A stretch of DNA of 64,000 bases from JBDSLU01 sp963844435 (GCA_963844435.1 CAWJOG010000018.1:1-64000), one strand, 5' to 3'; numbered from the stretch's first letter, positions 48,401 through 58,282 are shown. The notes: generated by a model from the letters alone, not told the origin. Numbers and translations: made by a program.

Positions 48401-50930
48401 GTGTCCAGATACGCGCGCGCCGCGCTCATCGTCCTGTCGATCGTCGTCGGCCTGCTGCTGACGCTGCACGTCGTCGTCCCGCACTGGATGGCGTCGCTGG
48501 CGCACCACATCCACGGGCGAATGACCGGCGACCTGCGACACGCCTGGCGCGGGTTGCGGGCGATGCCGCTCGTGTCGATCGTGATCGTGGCCTCGCTCGG
48601 CCTCGGCATCGGCGCCAACACGACGGTCTTCTCCTGGCTGCAGATGGTCCGCTGGAAGCCGCTGCCCGGCGTCGCCGACGCCGGCCGCCTGCAGACCATC
48701 GAGACGCGGACCGACCAGGGCGCCTACGTCGGCACCTCCTGGCTGCGGTTCCTCGACCTGCAGCGGCGCAGCCGCTCGTTCGCCTGGCTGCTGGCCTCGC
48801 GTCCGATGCCGCTGACGGTCGGCGACGCGCCGAGCAGTCGAGCGCGCCGCGGGGCTGTTCGTCTCCGGCAACTACTTCGAGGCGCTGGCGCTGCGTCCCG
48901 CCGCCGGACGGCTGCTGACGCCCGACGGATGCCGGCGCGCCGGGACGACAGCCGGTCGCGGTCATCTCGCACGACTACTGGCAGACGCGCTACGGCGCGG
49001 CGCGCACCGCCGTCGGCTCGACGATCCGCGTGAACGGACAGGCGCTGGAGATCGTGGGCGTGGCTCCGGCGCGCTTTCAGGGCACGACGCTGGGGCTGGC
49101 CTTCGACCTGTGGATCCCGGCGACGATGGCCGGCACCCTGGTCGCGGGCTCACGTGAGCTCGTCGATCGATCGCAGGGCGGCTACACGCTCCTGGGACGG
49201 CTGCGCGCCGGCACCGCGCCGGTGGCCGCCGGCGCCGAGCTCGACGCCGCCGCGCGCGAGCTGTCCCGCACCCATCCCGCGACCGACGGCGCGCTCGGCA
49301 TCGAGCTGCACGCGTTCAACGATCCGCCGCGCGGCCCGCAGCGGATGATCAACGGCGCGCTGGCCCTGCTGCAGACCGTGATGCTGCTGGTGCTCGTCGC
49401 GGTCTGCGGCAACGTCGCCAACCTGCTGCTGGCGCGGGCCAGCGTCCGGCAGCGCGACTTCGGGGTGCGGCTGGCGCTCGGGGCGCCACGCCGCCGCGTC
49501 GCCTGGCTGGTGCTGCTCGAGGCGCTCCTGCTGTCGGCGGCCGGCACGGGCATCGGGCTGGTGCTCGCGCTGTGGGGCACGCAGGCGGTCAGGGCCGGCG
49601 AGATCTCCGGCGCGATGTCGATCCGGTTCCAGACGGAGATCGACGGCGTCGGCCTCGCGGTGGCCTCGGGTCTTGGTGTGCTCTGCGCGCTCGCCGCCGC
49701 GGCGACGCCGGTGTGGCTGCTGTCCCGCCTGGATCCGCAGGACACGCTGCGCCTGGCGATCCGGAGCCGGTCGCGCAGTCCCGTGCGCGAGCTGCTGATG
49801 GGGCTGCAGGTCGCGCTCGCGCTGCTCGTGCTGGTCGTCGCCGGCCTGTTCTTCCAGCGGTTCCAGGAAGGGCGCGGCCTCGACCCCGGCTTCCGCGCCG
49901 ACGGCGTGCTGCTCGCCGCCTACGATTGCGGCGGGCGCGGCGCGACGCCGGACGGCAACCGGCGCGTTCGCCGCGCGCGTGCTGCGCGGCCTGCGCGCCA
50001 TGCCGGGCGTGGAGTCCGCGGCGCTGGCGTTCTCGGTGCCGCTCGATATCCACGGCCTGCCGTCGCGGAGCTTCGCCCTCGAAGGCCGGGCCGACACCGG
50101 CACGCCCGACGAGGCGCTGTCCAACATCGTAACGAACGGCTACCTCGCGACCATGGGCATCCCGCTCGTCGCCGGCATCGACTTCGCCGACCTCGACGAC
50201 GCCGCGGCGCCGCCGCAGGCCATCGTCAACCAGGCGTTCGTCGCCCGCTACGCCCCGGACGGCACGGTCATCGGGCGACGGATCGTGTCGCGGGGCGTCG
50301 CGCACGTCATCGTCGGCATTGCCCGCACGTCCACCTACGACGCGTTCGGCGAGGCGCCGACGCCGCTGGTGCTCTATTCGTATCGGGATCGCCCGCTCGC
50401 CGCCGCCGAGATGCACCTCCGCACGCGCCCCGGCACCGAGCTGGCGATGGCCTCGGCCATCCGCCGGCGTCTTCGCGGACCTCGATCCGAGCCTGCCGGT
50501 GTTCGACGTGCGCACGCTGCCCGAGCACATCGCGCAGAATCTGGTGCTGCGGCGGGTGCCGGCGCAGATGTTCCTGGTGCTCGGGCCGCTGCTCCTGCTG
50601 CTCGCGGCGATCGGCGTCTATGCCGTCGTCGACTACGGCGTCTCGCAGCGGACCAGCGAGATCGCCGTGCGGCTGGCGCTGGGGGCGACGAGCCAGGCCG
50701 TGGTCCGGCGGATCGTGGCGGAGACGCTGGCCGTCATCGGTCTGGGCGTGGGCGGGTCCACGATCCTGGCCGTGGCGCTGGATCTGCACCTGGTACGAGG
50801 CGGGCTGCGCGACGTGCCCGTGCTGGTCGGCGTGCCGCTGCTGCTGTTTGCAGTCGGAGCCGTGGCGGCGTGGCTGCCGGCCAGGCGCGCGAGCCGCGTG
50901 CAGCCGGCGAGCGTCCTCCGCGCGATCTAG
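48401..50930 (+). CDS. ADOP-type ABC permease, copy 4 (about four frameshifts; possibly a pseudogene)
   Basis: GTG start 48401 after GAGGAGG. An extra N-terminal helix (AALIVLSIVVGLLLTLHVVV) precedes the permease start SIVIVASLGLGIGANTTVFS. MacB_PCD part; central helices LVLVAVCGNVANLLLARASV and GLQVALALLVLVVAGLFFQR; final part LLLLLAAIGVYAVVDYGVSQ, RTSEIAVRLALGATSQAVVR and AWLPARRASRVQPASVLRAI. Frames change at about 48838, 48930, 49960 and 50468. Each segment is well conserved, which fits sequencing indels, but four in one gene also fits decay. It has no PadR; it sits opposite the two-component system and its predicted operator. Confidence 0.75.
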
Positions 50931-50980
50931 CCGGCCTCGCGCTTCCGCGCGCCGCCGTGACCCTCAGCCGCGCGAACATT

Positions 50981-51003
50981 CGATAAGTCGAATATACTTA
51001 TCG
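50981..51003. promoter_or_regulatory. ArsR-family operator: 8-bp inverted repeat before the start codon
   Basis: CGATAAGT (50981-50988), 7-bp spacer CGAATAT, ACTTATCG (50996-51003), ending 2 bp before the ATG at 51006. It is AT-rich against a GC-rich background. A dyad of this type overlapping the promoter and start is typical for autoregulated ArsR repressors. Confidence 0.7.
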
Positions 51004-51005
51004 AC

Positions 51006-51347
51006 ATGCAGGATGCGCTTCGGAAGTTCAAGGCCCAGGTCTTCCAGGCGCTGGCCCACCCCACCCGCATCGCCATCATCGAGGCGCTCCGCGACGGCGA
51101 GCTGCCCGCCGGCAAGCTGCTCGAACTGCTCCAGGTCGAGCAGGCGAACCTGTCGCAGCACCTCGCGGTGCTGCGATCCAAGCACGTCCTGGTGAACCGG
51201 AAGGTCGGCAACCAGGTCTTCTACGCCGTCCGCGACCCGGTGTTGATCGAGGTGCTCGATCTGCTGCGGCAGTACTTCTTCTCCCACCTGAACGAGACCC
51301 TCGCCATGCTCGGCGAGCTCGAGCAGGAAGCCTCCGAGCGCGCATGA
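51006..51347 (+). CDS. ArsR-family transcriptional regulator
   Basis: A 113-residue winged helix: FQALAHPTRIAIIEALRDGE, recognition helix VEQANLSQHLAVLRSKHVLV, wing RKVGNQVFYAVRDPVLIEVL. The Cys pair of classical arsenic/cadmium sensors (ELCVCDL-type) is absent: LLELLQVEQANLSQ has no Cys, so it does not sense metals by that site. It overlaps the SulP transporter start by 4 bp (ATGA). ArsR/SulP pairs of this type are found in several phyla. The signal may be sulfide, persulfide or redox state (inference). Confidence 0.9.
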   Translation: MQDALRKFKAQVFQALAHPTRIAIIEALRDGELPAGKLLELLQVEQANLSQHLAVLRSKHVLVNRKVGNQVFYAVRDPVLIEVLDLLRQYFFSHLNETLAMLGELEQEASERA

Positions 51348-53027
51348 CGGCCCGGTTGGCGCGCATCCCCTGGGCGACCTGGAAGCCCAGGCTCCTCGAC
51401 TGCCTCGGGGACTACGGTCGCCGCACGCTGGCGTCCGACCTGCTGGCCGGCCTGACCGTCGGGCGTGGTCGCGCTCCCGCTGGCGATGGCCTTCGGCATC
51501 GCCTCGGGCGTCACGCCCCAGGCGGGCATCTACACGGCGATCGTGGGCGGGTTCCTCGTGTCGCTCCTCGGCGGGTCGCGCATCCAGATCGGCGGCCCGA
51601 CCGGCGCCTTCGTCGTCATCGTCGCCGGCATCATCGCCAAGGAGGGCCTCTCCGGCCTGCTGATGGTGACGATGATGGCGGGCGTCATCCTGCTGTTCCT
51701 GGCGCTCACCGGTCTCGGCCAGGCGGTGAAGTTCATCCCCCGGCCGGTGGTCCTCGGGTTCACGAACGGCATCGCGCTGCTCATCGCGTCGACGCAGATC
51801 AAGGACTTCCTCGGGCTGAAGCTGGCCGGGAACCCGAGCGAGTTCTTCGAGCGCATGGGGGCGATCGCCGAGGCTCTGCCCTCGGTCGACCCGCTCGCGA
51901 TCGGGCTCGCGACCGGATCGCTGGCGCTCGTCCTGCTGGTGCCGAAATGGATCCCGCGGCTGCCGGGATCGATCGTGGCGCTGCTCGCAGGCACCGCGGC
52001 CGTCGCGGTGTTCGGGCTGCCCGTCGAGACGATCGGATCGAAGTTCGGCGGGATCCCCAGCAGCCTGCCGCCCATCGCCATTCCGCAATTCCGCGCCGAC
52101 CTGATCCTGCCGCTGCTGCCGTCGGCGCTCACGGTGGCGCTGCTCGCGGCCGTCGAGAGTCTCCTATCGGCGGTCGTGGCCGACTCGATGTCCGGCGATC
52201 GCCACAACTCGAGCGCCGAGCTGCTGGCGCAGGGCGTCGCGAACCTAATCGTCCCGCTCGTCGGCGGCATCCCCGTGACCGGCGCCATCGCGCGCACGGC
52301 CACCAACTACCGGTCCGGTGCGAAGACGCCGGTGGCCGGCATGGTGCATGCCGTCACGCTGCTCGTCATCGTCCTGCTCCTGGCGCCGCTCGCGATCCAC
52401 GTCCCGCTGGCGACGCTGGCCGCCGTGCTGTTCGTCGTCGCCTACAACATGGGCGAGTGGCGGGAGATCGGCGGCATCTGGCGGCTCGACTGGACCGACA
52501 AGTCGGTGTGGATGATCACGTTCGCGCTGACCGTGATGGCCGACCTGACGATCGCGGTCGAAACGGGCATCGCCCTCGCCGCGCTCCTCTACATCTATCG
52601 CGTCACCGAAACCACGAGCGTCTCGATGGTGACCCGCGAGTACATCGAGGCCGGGCACGCGCACGCGCTGCAGGGCAAGGACCTGCCCGACTACGTCACG
52701 ATCCTGCGCATCCACGGGCCGTTCCTGTTCGGGATGACCGACAAGCTGCTGGATGCGACCGCCGACCTCGACGCGTTCGCGCCGATCGTCATCCTGCGGC
52801 TGCGGAACATGAACGCCATCGACGCGACCGGACTGCACGCCCTGGAGCGGTTGAGTGACCGCTTGAAGCGATCGGGGCGGACGCTGGTGCTGTGCGGCGC
52901 CCGCGATCAGCCGGCGGCGTTCCTCGAGCAGGCCGAGTTCGTGGAGCACGTGGGCCGGGAGAACATCGTGGCGCACGTGCAGGCGGCGCTGGAACGCGCG
53001 CACGAGATCCGGCCGAAGGCCGCGTAG
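51344..53027 (+). CDS. SulP-family anion transporter with STAS domain (copy 2, ArsR-linked; one frameshift)
   Basis: N-terminus TARLARIPWATWKPRLLDCL ... LASDLLAGLTVG, then one extra G at about 51460-51463 changes frame. Repaired: GLTVGVVALPLAMAFGIASG. SulP core RIQIGGPTGAFVVIVAGIIA, VVLGFTNGIALLIASTQIKD and GIPVTGAIARTATNYRSGAK. STAS domain YVTILRIHGPFLFGMTDKLL ... LRLRNMNAIDATGLHALERL. ~560 residues in all. Translationally coupled to the ArsR gene. The acid-rich linker of copy 1 is missing. The STAS Ser is replaced by Thr in DATGL in both copies. Confidence 0.88.
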
Positions 53028-53049
53028 CGCGCCCTCGGCGCGCCGGCTG

Positions 53050-53913
53050 CTAGCCGGCCTTGCGCTTCGGCGCGGCCTTCTTGGCCGGCGCCGCCTTGGC
53101 TTCCGCGATGTCGGCCTTGGCCGGCTTCTTCTTGCCTTCGCTGACCGTCGCCAGGCTCTTGCGCAGCGCCTCCATGAGGTCGACGACCTTCGACGGTGTC
53201 TCTTCCTCGGTGGCGACCACTTCCTCGCCGGCAACCTTCGCGTCGATGATCCGGCGCAGCTCGCTCTGGTACTCGTCCTTGTACTGCTTCAGATCCAGCG
53301 GCTTCTCGAACGTCGAGATCACCTGCCGCGCGAGCTGCACCTCGGCGGCCTTCGGCTTCTCGGGCAGGAGGTCGTACTCCGACACCTCGTTCATGGCGCG
53401 GATCTCGTCGGCCTGGCGCAGCGTGTACATCACGAGGCCCTTCTCGCGGGCCTCGACGGCCACCAGGTATTCCCGGCCGTAGAGGGCGACCTTGCCGATG
53501 CCGACCTTGCCGGCCATGCCCTCGCGGATGACCGCGAAGGCGTCAGCGGCGACCTGCGTGTCCGGGGCCAGGTAGTAGGGCCGCTCGAAGTAGATGGGGT
53601 CGAGCTCGTCGCGCTCCGCGAACTGCTGCAGGTCGATGACCCGTGTCGAGGCGGGGCGGACCTTCTCGATGTCCTCTTCCGAGACAACCACGTAGCGCCC
53701 CTTCTCGAACTCGTAGCCCTTGACGATCTCGGCGTTGGACACCTCGCGATCGTGCTTGGGGCACCACTTCTTCTGCTGGATGCGGGTCTGGCATTCGCCG
53801 TGGAGCTGGTTGAAGCTCACCGACGCCGCGGAGTCCGTCGCCGGGAAGACCCGGATCGGAATGTTGACGAGGCTGACCTTCAGGTAGCCCTTCCACGTCG
53901 CTCGCGCTGCCAT
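53050..53913 (-). CDS. ku: Ku protein (non-homologous end joining)
   Basis: A 287-residue bacterial Ku, the homodimeric ring that binds double-strand DNA ends and recruits LigD. Core: WKGYLKVSLVNIPIRVFPAT, VSFNQLHGECQTRIQQKKWC, VKGYEFEKGRYVVVSEEDIE, YFERPYYLAPD, GKVGIGKVALYGREYLVAVE. C-terminal extension from residue ~240 is Lys/Ala-rich (EGKKKPAKADIAEAKAAPAK), a DNA-binding tail as in some other Ku proteins. The start is ATG 53913 with GGAGGGA upstream. It is divergent from ligD with 92 bp between starts. Confidence 0.95.
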   Translation of the reverse strand: MAARATWKGYLKVSLVNIPIRVFPATDSAASVSFNQLHGECQTRIQQKKWCPKHDREVSNAEIVKGYEFEKGRYVVVSEEDIEKVRPASTRVIDLQQFAERDELDPIYFERPYYLAPDTQVAADAFAVIREGMAGKVGIGKVALYGREYLVAVEAREKGLVMYTLRQADEIRAMNEVSEYDLLPEKPKAAEVQLARQVISTFEKPLDLKQYKDEYQSELRRIIDAKVAGEEVVATEEETPSKVVDLMEALRKSLATVSEGKKKPAKADIAEAKAAPAKKAAPKRKAG

Positions 53914-54005
53914 ACGTGTCCCTCCGCCGCGGTTTTTCGGTGTTGGCCCGACTGGAAGTCTAATGCAGGGACTGTGCCCAGCCAGCCCGTCTGACCGATA
54001 CGGCC

Positions 54006-56210
54006 GTGATAAAAAGCGGCGTGCCCCCAGCGAAAGTGGCCACCGTCTGGCGTGACGACCCGGCCCTCGTCCGGCCGATGGCCGCCAGCACGACCGACGC
54101 GGCGCCCGACAAGGACCTGCAGAACCCGGCCCTGGTCTACGAGCCCAAGTTCGACGGGATCCGGGCGCTGGTCTCGCTGGAGCCGGCGACCGGCCAGCCG
54201 CGCGTCCGGCTGTGGTCGCGGAACGGCAACGACAAGACGTCGCAGTTCCCGGAAGTGGTCAAGGGCCTGCGCGAGTTCGCGCTGCGGCTGAAGGCCCCGG
54301 TCCTCCTCGACGGCGAGGTCGTCGCGCTCGACGCCCGCGGCGAGCCGGGCGGCTTCCAGCAGCTGCAGGGCCGCATGCACCTCAAGGGCGAACGCGACAT
54401 CGCCCGCGAGGCGACGGCGCAGCGGGCCGCGTTCATCGCCTTCGACATCCTGCGCGACGGCGGCGAGGACCTGCGCCCGCTGATCCTCACCCACCGCCGC
54501 GCGCGGCTCGAACGCATCTTCGGCGCGTCGGGGTCCTCGGAGGTGCGGCACGGCGAGTACGCCGCCGGCGACGGCCGCCGCCTCTATGCGCGCGCGGTCG
54601 AACAGGGCTGGGAAGGGCTCGTCGCCAAGCGCGCCGACTCGCGCTACGAGAGCGATCGGCGCAGCCCGTCGTGGATCAAGCTGAAGATCAAGAAGATCGA
54701 GTCGCTGGTCGTCGGCGGCTGGACCGAGCCGCGCGAGACGCGCAAGTACTTCGGCGCGCTGGTCCTCGGCGCCTTCACCGGCGAGGCGCCCGACGCGAAG
54801 CTCCGATACGTCGGCCACGTCGGCAGCGGCTTCACCGATCGCGAGCTGACGCGCATCGCGAAGATGCTGCGCGCGTGCGCCATCGACCGCACGCCGTTCG
54901 ACGGCCCGGTGCCGGCCAACGAAGCGATCCACTGGATCGAGCCGAAGCTGGTCGCCGAGGTCACGTTCACCGGCTGGACCAACGAGCCGCACCTGCGTCA
55001 CGCCGTGTACCTGGGGCTGCGCGACGACGTCGATCCGCGGAGCATCACGCTGGAGTCGGCGCGGGTGCCGGCATCGAAGGCGACCGAGACCAGCCCGTCG
55101 GCAAAGCGCGCCGTGCTGATGTGGCGCGGCATGCAAAAGGGAAAGGCCGTCAAGGCCGGCACCAAGGGCAAGCTGGCGTCGACGGCTGCGAAGCGTGCGG
55201 CGGCGTCGGGCCCGGTCGGCATCCCCACGACGCCGGAGCTCGACGCCCTGATCGCGAAGCTCCAGGAGATGGAGGACGCGAAGAAGGACGGCAGGGTCAC
55301 GCTGCCCGGCGGCGAGACGCTCGAGGTCACCAACCTGCGCAAGGTGTTCTGGCCGGCCGACGGCTACACCAAGGGCGACCTGCTCCGCTTCTACGCGCGC
55401 GTGTCGCCGTGGCTGCTGCCGATCATCGCCGAGCGGCCGCTGGTGATGAAGCGCTTCCCGAACGGCGTCAACGGCAAGGCGTTCTACCAGCAGAAGGCGC
55501 CGGACGTCGTGCCGCCGGGCATCCGCGTCGAGGACACGGTCGACGACGAGGGCGCCGACACGATCACGCGCCGCATCGTCGGCGGCGATCTGAAGACGCT
55601 GCTCTACATGGCGCAGCTCGGGACGATCTCGCAGGATCCGTGGTTCTCGAAGTACGACACGCCGCACGGCGCCGACTACGTCGCGCTCGACCTCGATCCG
55701 ATGCCCGGTGTGCCGTTCTCGCAGGTGCTCGACGTCGCGCGCTGGGTCCGCGACGAGCTCGAACGCCTCGGCGTCCCCGGCGTGCCCAAGACGTCGGGAT
55801 CCTCAGGGCTGCACGTCTACATCCCGCTGCCCGAGGGCACGTCCTACGAAGCCGGCCGGCTGCTGTGCGAGATCCTGGCGACGATCGTCGCGCACAAGCA
55901 CCGCAAGGAAGCGACCGTCGAGCGCACCGTCGGCAAGCGCGGGCGCACCGTCTACGTCGACTATCTGCAGAACATCCTCGGCAAGACGCTGGCGACCGCG
56001 TACTCGCCCCGGGCCAGCGAGTTCGGCGGTGTCTCGACGCCCCTGACGTGGGACGAAGTGGACGAGGGCGTCAGCCCCGGCGACTTCACCATCAAGACCG
56101 CGCCCGCGCGTTTTGCCGCGATGCCCGACCTGTGGCGGCCGGTCATCGCCGGTCCGCCGGTCGACCTGCACGGCGTCCTCGAGCGCATGGCGCGCGATCC
56201 CAACCGCTAG
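54006..56210 (+). CDS. ligD: LigD: ATP-dependent DNA ligase plus polymerase/primase domains
   Basis: A 734-residue end-joining enzyme. Ligase domain residues ~20-320: motif I Lys48 in YEPKFDGIRALVS, LLDGEVVALD, EGLVAKRADSRYESDRR, SWIKLKIKKIESLVVGGW (motif V). Linker ~355-405 rich in Lys/Ala. Polymerase (AEP/PrimPol) domain ~430-720: RKVFWPADGYTKGDLLRFYA, FYQQKAPDVVPPGIR, ADYVALDLDPMPGVPFSQVL (catalytic Asp pair), SGSSGLHVYIPLPEG, EFGGVSTPLTWDEVDEG. The 3'-phosphoesterase domain found in many LigDs is absent. GTG 54006 has no clear ribosome-binding site; GTG 54021 is an alternative. Confidence 0.93.
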   Translation: MIKSGVPPAKVATVWRDDPALVRPMAASTTDAAPDKDLQNPALVYEPKFDGIRALVSLEPATGQPRVRLWSRNGNDKTSQFPEVVKGLREFALRLKAPVLLDGEVVALDARGEPGGFQQLQGRMHLKGERDIAREATAQRAAFIAFDILRDGGEDLRPLILTHRRARLERIFGASGSSEVRHGEYAAGDGRRLYARAVEQGWEGLVAKRADSRYESDRRSPSWIKLKIKKIESLVVGGWTEPRETRKYFGALVLGAFTGEAPDAKLRYVGHVGSGFTDRELTRIAKMLRACAIDRTPFDGPVPANEAIHWIEPKLVAEVTFTGWTNEPHLRHAVYLGLRDDVDPRSITLESARVPASKATETSPSAKRAVLMWRGMQKGKAVKAGTKGKLASTAAKRAAASGPVGIPTTPELDALIAKLQEMEDAKKDGRVTLPGGETLEVTNLRKVFWPADGYTKGDLLRFYARVSPWLLPIIAERPLVMKRFPNGVNGKAFYQQKAPDVVPPGIRVEDTVDDEGADTITRRIVGGDLKTLLYMAQLGTISQDPWFSKYDTPHGADYVALDLDPMPGVPFSQVLDVARWVRDELERLGVPGVPKTSGSSGLHVYIPLPEGTSYEAGRLLCEILATIVAHKHRKEATVERTVGKRGRTVYVDYLQNILGKTLATAYSPRASEFGGVSTPLTWDEVDEGVSPGDFTIKTAPARFAAMPDLWRPVIAGPPVDLHGVLERMARDPNR

Positions 56211-56223
56211 CCCCGTCGCGTGA

Positions 56224-56694
56224 TCAGCAGCCGGAGCGGCCGTTGGCTGGGTCTGGCGTTGCGGAACGTTTCGGCGCCTGGCGGATCGAGTCGGCCGCAT
56301 CATCGCGCCCGAGCACGGCGAAGCACTCGGTCACGATGCGGCGCTCGCCGTCCTCTCGCGTCAGGATCGCCTCGACCCGATAGGCGCCGCTCGGCAGCTC
56401 CTTCCAGGTGAACTGGTGGGTGGCCGGCGCGTCGACGCCGTCGAGCTGCACGTCCGAGCTCGTGAAGTAGTCGGCGGCCTCGACGATGATACGCAGCTCG
56501 CGGTTGCGCGGATCGCGCGGCGTGCGCACGGTGGTGCGGACGTCGCGGCCCGCGAAGAGGACCGTGGGCCGCACCGCGAGCGTCACCGGAGCGTCGGCAC
56601 CGGATGACACGGCGCCGGATGACACGACGCCAGCCACCAGCACGCCGGTGAAGCCGACCAGGAAACGGTCACGAGCATTCTTTGCGTTGCGCAT
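56224..56694 (-). CDS. Secreted hypothetical protein
   Basis: A 156-residue protein with a signal peptide (RFLVGFTGVLVAGVVSSGAV) and a likely Ig-like beta domain (VTLAVRPTVLFAGRDVRTTV ... FTWKELPSGAYRVEAILTRE). The pattern resembles proteins that modify an 'ideal' response (P-S-G-x-Y-x-V). I do not recognise a named family. The C-terminal ~25 residues are disordered. The start is ATG 56694. The 192-bp gap to the divergent DUF3060 gene holds no other gene. Confidence 0.6.
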   Translation of the reverse strand: MRNAKNARDRFLVGFTGVLVAGVVSSGAVSSGADAPVTLAVRPTVLFAGRDVRTTVRTPRDPRNRELRIIVEAADYFTSSDVQLDGVDAPATHQFTWKELPSGAYRVEAILTREDGERRIVTECFAVLGRDDAADSIRQAPKRSATPDPANGRSGC

Positions 56695-56886
56695 CGGCCC
56701 CTCATCATCAAGAACGTCGCAAAGAGCTGCTGCGAACGGTTACGCCTGTACACCGAGAGATCACGGTCGGCCCGCACGCATGGATGAGTTGTTGTGTTCG
56801 TCGCGTCCGGGCACGCCGTTTTTGCTTTATGCTGAGGCGTTTTTCGGCCCCGGGCGCATCGCCCGTCACGGGCAAAGGAGCAATGC

Positions 56887-57796
56887 ATGCGTCTTGATTC
56901 GCGAATCGGCACGATGGCGGCGGCAGCCGCGCTGTGTCTTCCGGTGATCGCTTACGGCCAGCGGCCGGTCGTCGACGGCATGTCCCAGCGCCTCACGGTC
57001 GCGTGCGGGACGGAGGGCGCGAAAGTCCAGGGGATGGGCAACACCGTCACCCTCACCGGCGCGTGCGCGACGGTCCTCGTCGAAGGGTCGGACAACACGG
57101 TCCACATCGCCACGCTCGGCCGCCTGACCGTCGCCGGCATGAACAACAAGGTCTACTGGACCAGCGGCATCGACGGCGCCACGCCGAAGATCACCAAGGA
57201 AGGCGTCGGCAACATCGTCGAGAAGAAGACGCCCGCCGACAGCGCAGCTCCCGCGGCCAAGCCGCAGACGACGTCATCGACCGCGACGCCGTCGAGCGGC
57301 GAGCGGCACGGCGACGGCGACCGCGTCGACGCCGACATCATCCACGACGGCCACGGCCACGTCGGGCAACCCGACGCTGACCGTCGGCTCCGGTGACCGT
57401 ACGGTCGCGGCGGGCGCGGGCGGCGCCGGCCCGTCGGTGAGCGCGACGAAGAGCGGCGCGGCCCCGGCCAAGAAGCCGTCGAGCACGTCGGCGACGGCTG
57501 CCGGCGTCGGCACGCCGATCCTCGTGCCGACCAACCAGCAGGTCAAATCAATGGACTGCGAGGGCCGCGCGGTCTCGGTGCAGGGCAACGCCAACCGCCT
57601 CACGCTGAGGGGCCGGTGCGGCCCGGTCACCGTCGGCGGCAACGAGAACATCCTCGAGGTCGGCTCGACGACGCGAATCGACACGTCCGGCAACCGCAAC
57701 GTGGTGAAGTACCGCGAGCTGGTCGATAACAAGGCGCCGGCCGTCAGCTCGGGCGGCACCGGCAACCGCGTTTCCAAGGTGGAACCGCAGCCGTAG
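56887..57796 (+). CDS. Secreted two-domain DUF3060-type protein (one frameshift)
   Basis: Signal peptide GTMAAAAALCLPVIAYG. Two copies of a short beta-solenoid-like domain: first LTVACGTEGAKVQGMGNTVT ... LVEGSDNTVHIATLGRLTVA; second MDCEGRAVSVQGNANRLTLR ... VTVGGNENILEVGSTTRIDT. Each has G-x-x-N repeats and a Cys pair (ACG/GAC; DCEG/GRC). A long Ala/Thr/Ser linker joins them. The frame shifts at about 57290-57300 inside the linker, where repair gives GTATATASTPTSSTTATATS. The start is ATG 56887, with AAAGGAG 6 nt upstream. Function unknown; DUF3060 proteins are exported. Confidence 0.75.
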
Positions 57797-57819
57797 TTTC
57801 GGCGGCCGTTGCTTGGTTG

Positions 57820-57846
57820 GCGGCCCCGCCTCCCCGGCGGGGCCGC
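57820..57846 (+). terminator. Strong hairpin after DUF3060 gene
   Basis: A perfect 11-bp stem GCGGCCCCGCC / GGCGGGGCCGC with a 5-nt loop, 24 bp after the stop codon and ahead of the first tRNA gene. No T-run. Confidence 0.65.
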
Positions 57847-57871
57847 GCCCGTGCTAAGCTTGGCGGGTTAC

Positions 57872-57948
57872 GCGCCCGTAGCTCAGTTGGATAGAGCATC
57901 AGGCTTCGAACCTGGGGGTCGGGAGTTCGAATCTCTCCGGGCGCACCA
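57872..57948 (+). tRNA. tRNA-Arg (anticodon TCG)
   Basis: Full cloverleaf, 77 nt with encoded CCA. Acceptor GCGCCCG pairs with CGGGCGC; D-arm GCTCAGTTGGATAGAGC; anticodon stem TCAGG/CCTGG around loop CTTCGAA; T-arm GGGAG-TTCGAAT-CTCTC; ending ACCA. Reads CGA-type Arg codons. Confidence 0.93.
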
Positions 57949-57982
57949 GTTCTCCTGATCGGCCAGTAACACCCACCCGTAA

Positions 57983-58056
<74 letters not shown>

Positions 58057-58059
<3 letters not shown>

Positions 58060-58079
58060 TCTCCGCGTAGCGGAGATGG
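58057..58079 (+). terminator. Hairpin directly after second tRNA
   Basis: CCATCTCCGC, loop GTA, GCGGAGATGG: a perfect 10-bp stem starting inside the CCA end of the tRNA. A likely terminator or processing signal for the tRNA transcript. Confidence 0.6.
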
Positions 58080-58133
58080 TTGCGCGCCGAGAGTCCTCAG
58101 CCTCACGGCTCCGGTCCTACGGACCTCGCCGTT

Positions 58134-58160
58134 GAGGTCGAATCCCGATTGGGCGCACCA
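58134..58160 (+). other. tRNA 3'-end-like fragment (possible attachment site or decayed tRNA)
   Basis: GAGGTCGAATCCCGATT followed by GGGCGCACCA resembles the T-loop, 3' acceptor strand and CCA of the two tRNA-Arg genes just upstream, but no matching 5' half is present. It may be the duplicated end left by an element integrating into tRNA-Arg, or a decayed third tRNA. No integrase is visible inside the window. The rest of 58080-58282 holds no gene. Confidence 0.4.
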
Positions 58161-58282
58161 CTGACAACGACCGTCAGCGAGTCATTTTTCGCTCAAGCGA
58201 ACCGAGCGGGTTGCACAAGAGCCGACGGTCAGTAGCACCGACTCGGGCAAGGGTGTGCAAAGCCTCGCGGGTCATTGAGCCC

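Noticed and set aside
51006..51347. Arsenic-resistance operon
   Set aside because: The ArsR protein lacks the metal-binding cysteines and its partner is a SulP transporter; no arsB, arsC or acr3 is present.
58060..58160. A third complete tRNA gene
   Set aside because: Only the T-loop-like and 3' acceptor parts match; no 5' acceptor strand, D-arm or anticodon arm could be folded.
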